Origin: Pseudomonas iridis
GTDB lineage: Bacteria > Pseudomonadota > Gammaproteobacteria > Pseudomonadales > Pseudomonadaceae
Assembly: GCF_017980685.1 (NCBI RefSeq)
Contig: NZ_JACXXO010000007.1
Location: 221,373 to 285,372 of the forward strand
Reading direction: 5' to 3'
Length of the DNA: 64,000 bases
The notes below the pieces were generated by a model, which was not told the DNA's origin, made no database searches, and worked only from the letters and a program-made list of their open reading frames with translations. This document shows, one piece after another, positions 63,101-64,000 of the stretch (positions are counted from its first letter, which is position 1; each line of letters begins with the position of its first letter). The translations under genes and the position numbers were made by a program.

Positions 63101-64000
63101 CCGGTGCAACCACGGCGGCGGCCTCTCAAGGTATTGCCGCGTCAATCTCGGGCGCACTCAGCAGTGCAGCAGCAATGTGGCCACTGGCAGTCATCATGGG
63201 CATGTACCAGTCCGGCAAGCTGTACGATGCCGGGGTTCGCCCAAGCATGAGCGAGATGCAGGCCACTGGCGGCGACACTGCGCTGGGCAAGGCCACCATG
63301 GCACCGATTGCCCTGCAATCCGGAATCATGGAGCTGACCGACAAAATCAACAGCAAGCTGGTGGGTGGCAAGCTGGCTGCAATCATCAGCGGATCAACCT
63401 TGCACCAGGCGGTTTGGGGTGCGGTGGGCAAGAAGCTGTTCGGCGGCGCTTGGGAAACCAAGGACGGCGGTATCTCGCTCGGCGTAGATGATGGCGAGTT
63501 CGATGCTCAGCAGTACATTTACCAGAAGAAGAAAGGCGGCCTGTTCTCCAGCAGCAAGAAGCGCACGCGCTACAGCGAGCTGGACGCCGAGACGGAAAAC
63601 GCTCTCGGTGCTGCGTACAACGACAAGCTGCTTAATTCCATGGGGCTGTTTTCGGCACTCGGCGTTCAACTCAGCGAGTCGGTCTTCGACGGGCTGAACG
63701 TGGCGGCCACCAAGATCAGCACCAAAGGCAAGACAGCGGAAGCTGTCCAGGAAGAGCTGGATAAATGGTTCGCTGGTTTGGGCGACTCGGCTGTCTCGGC
63801 AATCAATACGGCGACCGGTTCGGGGTTGGAGAGTTACAACTTCGAAGCGCTGACAACCTTCGTCAACAACCTTTACAGCGTCAACGACTCTTTCGACATG
63901 CTGGGTCTGAAGCTGTACGACGTGTCGGTCAGCACGGGCTTTATGGCTGAGCAATTGATTGCCATGGCGGGCGGGCTGGAAGCCCTGAAAGCCGGAGAAA
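60196..64000 (+). CDS. tail tape measure protein (incomplete)
   Basis: Open from ATG 60196 to the window end, at least 1,268 codons. An N-terminal coiled coil (residues 1-130), then VPAQFTDIATSLQGGQAPLT and a Gly/Ala-rich hydrophobic region (about 145-230), as in lambda-type TMP_2. The middle is coiled coil. FVTGGKLSFKDLADSIIADI with a following hydrophobic Gly-rich region near residues 775-960 is the lambda gpH C-terminal region. Gene length sets tail length; the end is outside the window. Confidence 0.92.
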   Translation, partial: MTQTSRLVIELDSRDAEQKATDVRKALGALEDAGLSIKPAMDKARDGMESMGKGAEKASKSIEDEREEIEQLLSSIDPLTRKMNELEKQELALAKARKSGKIDLDTYNDYQDKLKSTRSALTGFNSDLNKTGMSAKATAAALRGVPAQFTDIATSLQGGQAPLTVFLQQGGQLKDMFGGAGPAAKALGGYVLGLISPLTVAAAAIGTLGVAYYQGSKEADAYRLSIVTTGNAAGTTTDALASMAVRIGSTVGTTGEAAAALALLASNGKIASDGFEQIATSAISFERATGKAVSDTVSEFAALADDPVKAVAALNEKYNFLTASVYEQIRAAQDMGEKEAAASIAQEAYAKALDARSKTMRDSLGIVEKAWGGITKAAKDSWDAMLGVGRTQSLDEQIANTKQLLADRKDSFVSKLFPDDLGQNSQSTKFLEQRLKLLEQQREVLVDQGKAEGENARIQREGLAAYDGFQKSIEGNFSKTQKMNKALEDEEKRIAAARLAGYTITAEQEAAAYKAIRENSTYKEAAAKKEKAYTEDAGTKALDQAKQQYAVLMEQSSLIDQQGIGTKALGAAAKDLIEWEQQLANIKTKQTLTADQQSLLAKADQITAVKTQSAEQEKLNALKKEELETSAKLLAFQENLTNQLNLSREGLSNELAGIGMGQKGRERLREDLKIRQDYQKQLTKLTYDYNKIVNPTSADTELYDRETQSIKDALDIRLGDQEQFYKDLDRAQADWSNGANDAWHDYVDEAGNIAGQTYDLFDNAFHGMEDSLVDFVTGGKLSFKDLADSIIADIARIIIKTQVVTPLLNSLLGGGAGAGGGGGIASLFSGSSSNGSGGGGLFSGLAGLGQNLLSAWNTITGVGSSVASGYASGGIGGAISGGASYYGNMLSNIASTLSGGFTSLIGGNIAITGATAAGTAATTAALTGVTAAQAAAAAATVGAEGITAAALQGAIAEGAASIGTNIGVAGATTAAASQGIAASISGALSSAAAMWPLAVIMGMYQSGKLYDAGVRPSMSEMQATGGDTALGKATMAPIALQSGIMELTDKINSKLVGGKLAAIISGSTLHQAVWGAVGKKLFGGAWETKDGGISLGVDDGEFDAQQYIYQKKKGGLFSSSKKRTRYSELDAETENALGAAYNDKLLNSMGLFSALGVQLSESVFDGLNVAATKISTKGKTAEAVQEELDKWFAGLGDSAVSAINTATGSGLESYNFEALTTFVNNLYSVNDSFDMLGLKLYDVSVSTGFMAEQLIAMAGGLEALKAGE

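Larger units (their letters stand above)
29352..64000. mobile_element. lambda-like siphovirus prophage (right end outside window)
   Basis: A complete early and immunity region plus most of the morphogenesis module: integrase at the tRNA-Pro side, S24 repressor and Cro with an OL/OR operator set, replication, nin and Q-like genes, then holin-like proteins, terminase, DUF4055 portal, coat, tail and tape measure. The tape measure frame is open at the window end, so tail tip, lysis and attR lie beyond. The exact left att core cannot be fixed without attR. Confidence 0.93.

Noticed and set aside
29352..64000. CRISPR array or second integrase within the prophage
   Set aside because: No regularly spaced repeats were seen; the only multi-copy short elements are the operators and the 29-bp pair.

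Overview
The window is from a Pseudomonas chromosome, probably of the P. fluorescens group. The evidence is the thrS-infC-rpmI-rplT-pheS-pheT-ihfA order, an RsmE-type CsrA protein, a DUF1654 gene, high-GC codon use in the core and a rbsBACRKD ribose operon. All identifications come from reading the sequence; no database was searched.

Region 1 (about 100-6270) is a tRNA-Val(GAC) gene with a 6.02-kb island inserted at its 3' end. The island lies between two perfect 114-bp direct repeats and is more AT-rich than its surroundings. It carries a small membrane/coiled-coil protein, a P-loop ATPase whose 5' end is interrupted by an in-frame TGA, a HEPN/RES-type predicted NAD-degrading toxin with no visible antitoxin, and a chimeric, twice-frameshifted tyrosine recombinase. 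It looks like a stranded defence-type island.

Region 2 (6.3-21.5 kb) is core or flexible chromosome. It has a DUF2214 membrane protein, rsmE, a SPOR lipoprotein, a siderophore-interacting reductase, endonuclease I, DUF1654, a periplasmic glutaminase-asparaginase, a FlxA-like protein, the ribose operon rbsB-A-C-R-K-D ending in a secreted nucleoside hydrolase, several small conserved proteins, an I78-type inhibitor and a cold-shock protein. The ribose operon has a promoter and RbsR operator pair just upstream. The exported hydrolase would release ribose from nucleosides outside the cytoplasm, and the ABC system would import it.

Region 3 (21.9-29.4 kb) is the translation block: thrS, infC (ATT start), rpmI, rplT, pheS, pheT, ihfA, a MerR-type regulator, then tRNA-Pro(GGG).

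Region 4 (29.4 kb to the window end) is a lambda-like siphovirus prophage next to tRNA-Pro and incomplete on the right. A leftward early operon runs from PL (about 39.7 kb) to the integrase. It holds a Sak4-like recombinase, a DnaQ-like exonuclease, an HNH nuclease and many tiny coupled genes. The immunity region has a CI-like S24 repressor, Cro and five 15-bp operators arranged as two OL and three OR sites. PL is followed by a boxA and two hairpins that resemble a nut site. The rightward operon has ribbon-helix-helix-like proteins, a Rha/antirepressor, replication genes (DUF1376, DnaC-like), a nin region (NinB, NinG, many tiny ORFs) and a possible Q. Late genes follow: holin-like proteins, terminase, DUF4055 portal, head, tail, a G/GT chaperone pair with a -1 slippery heptamer, a secreted moron and the tape measure gene, which runs off the end.
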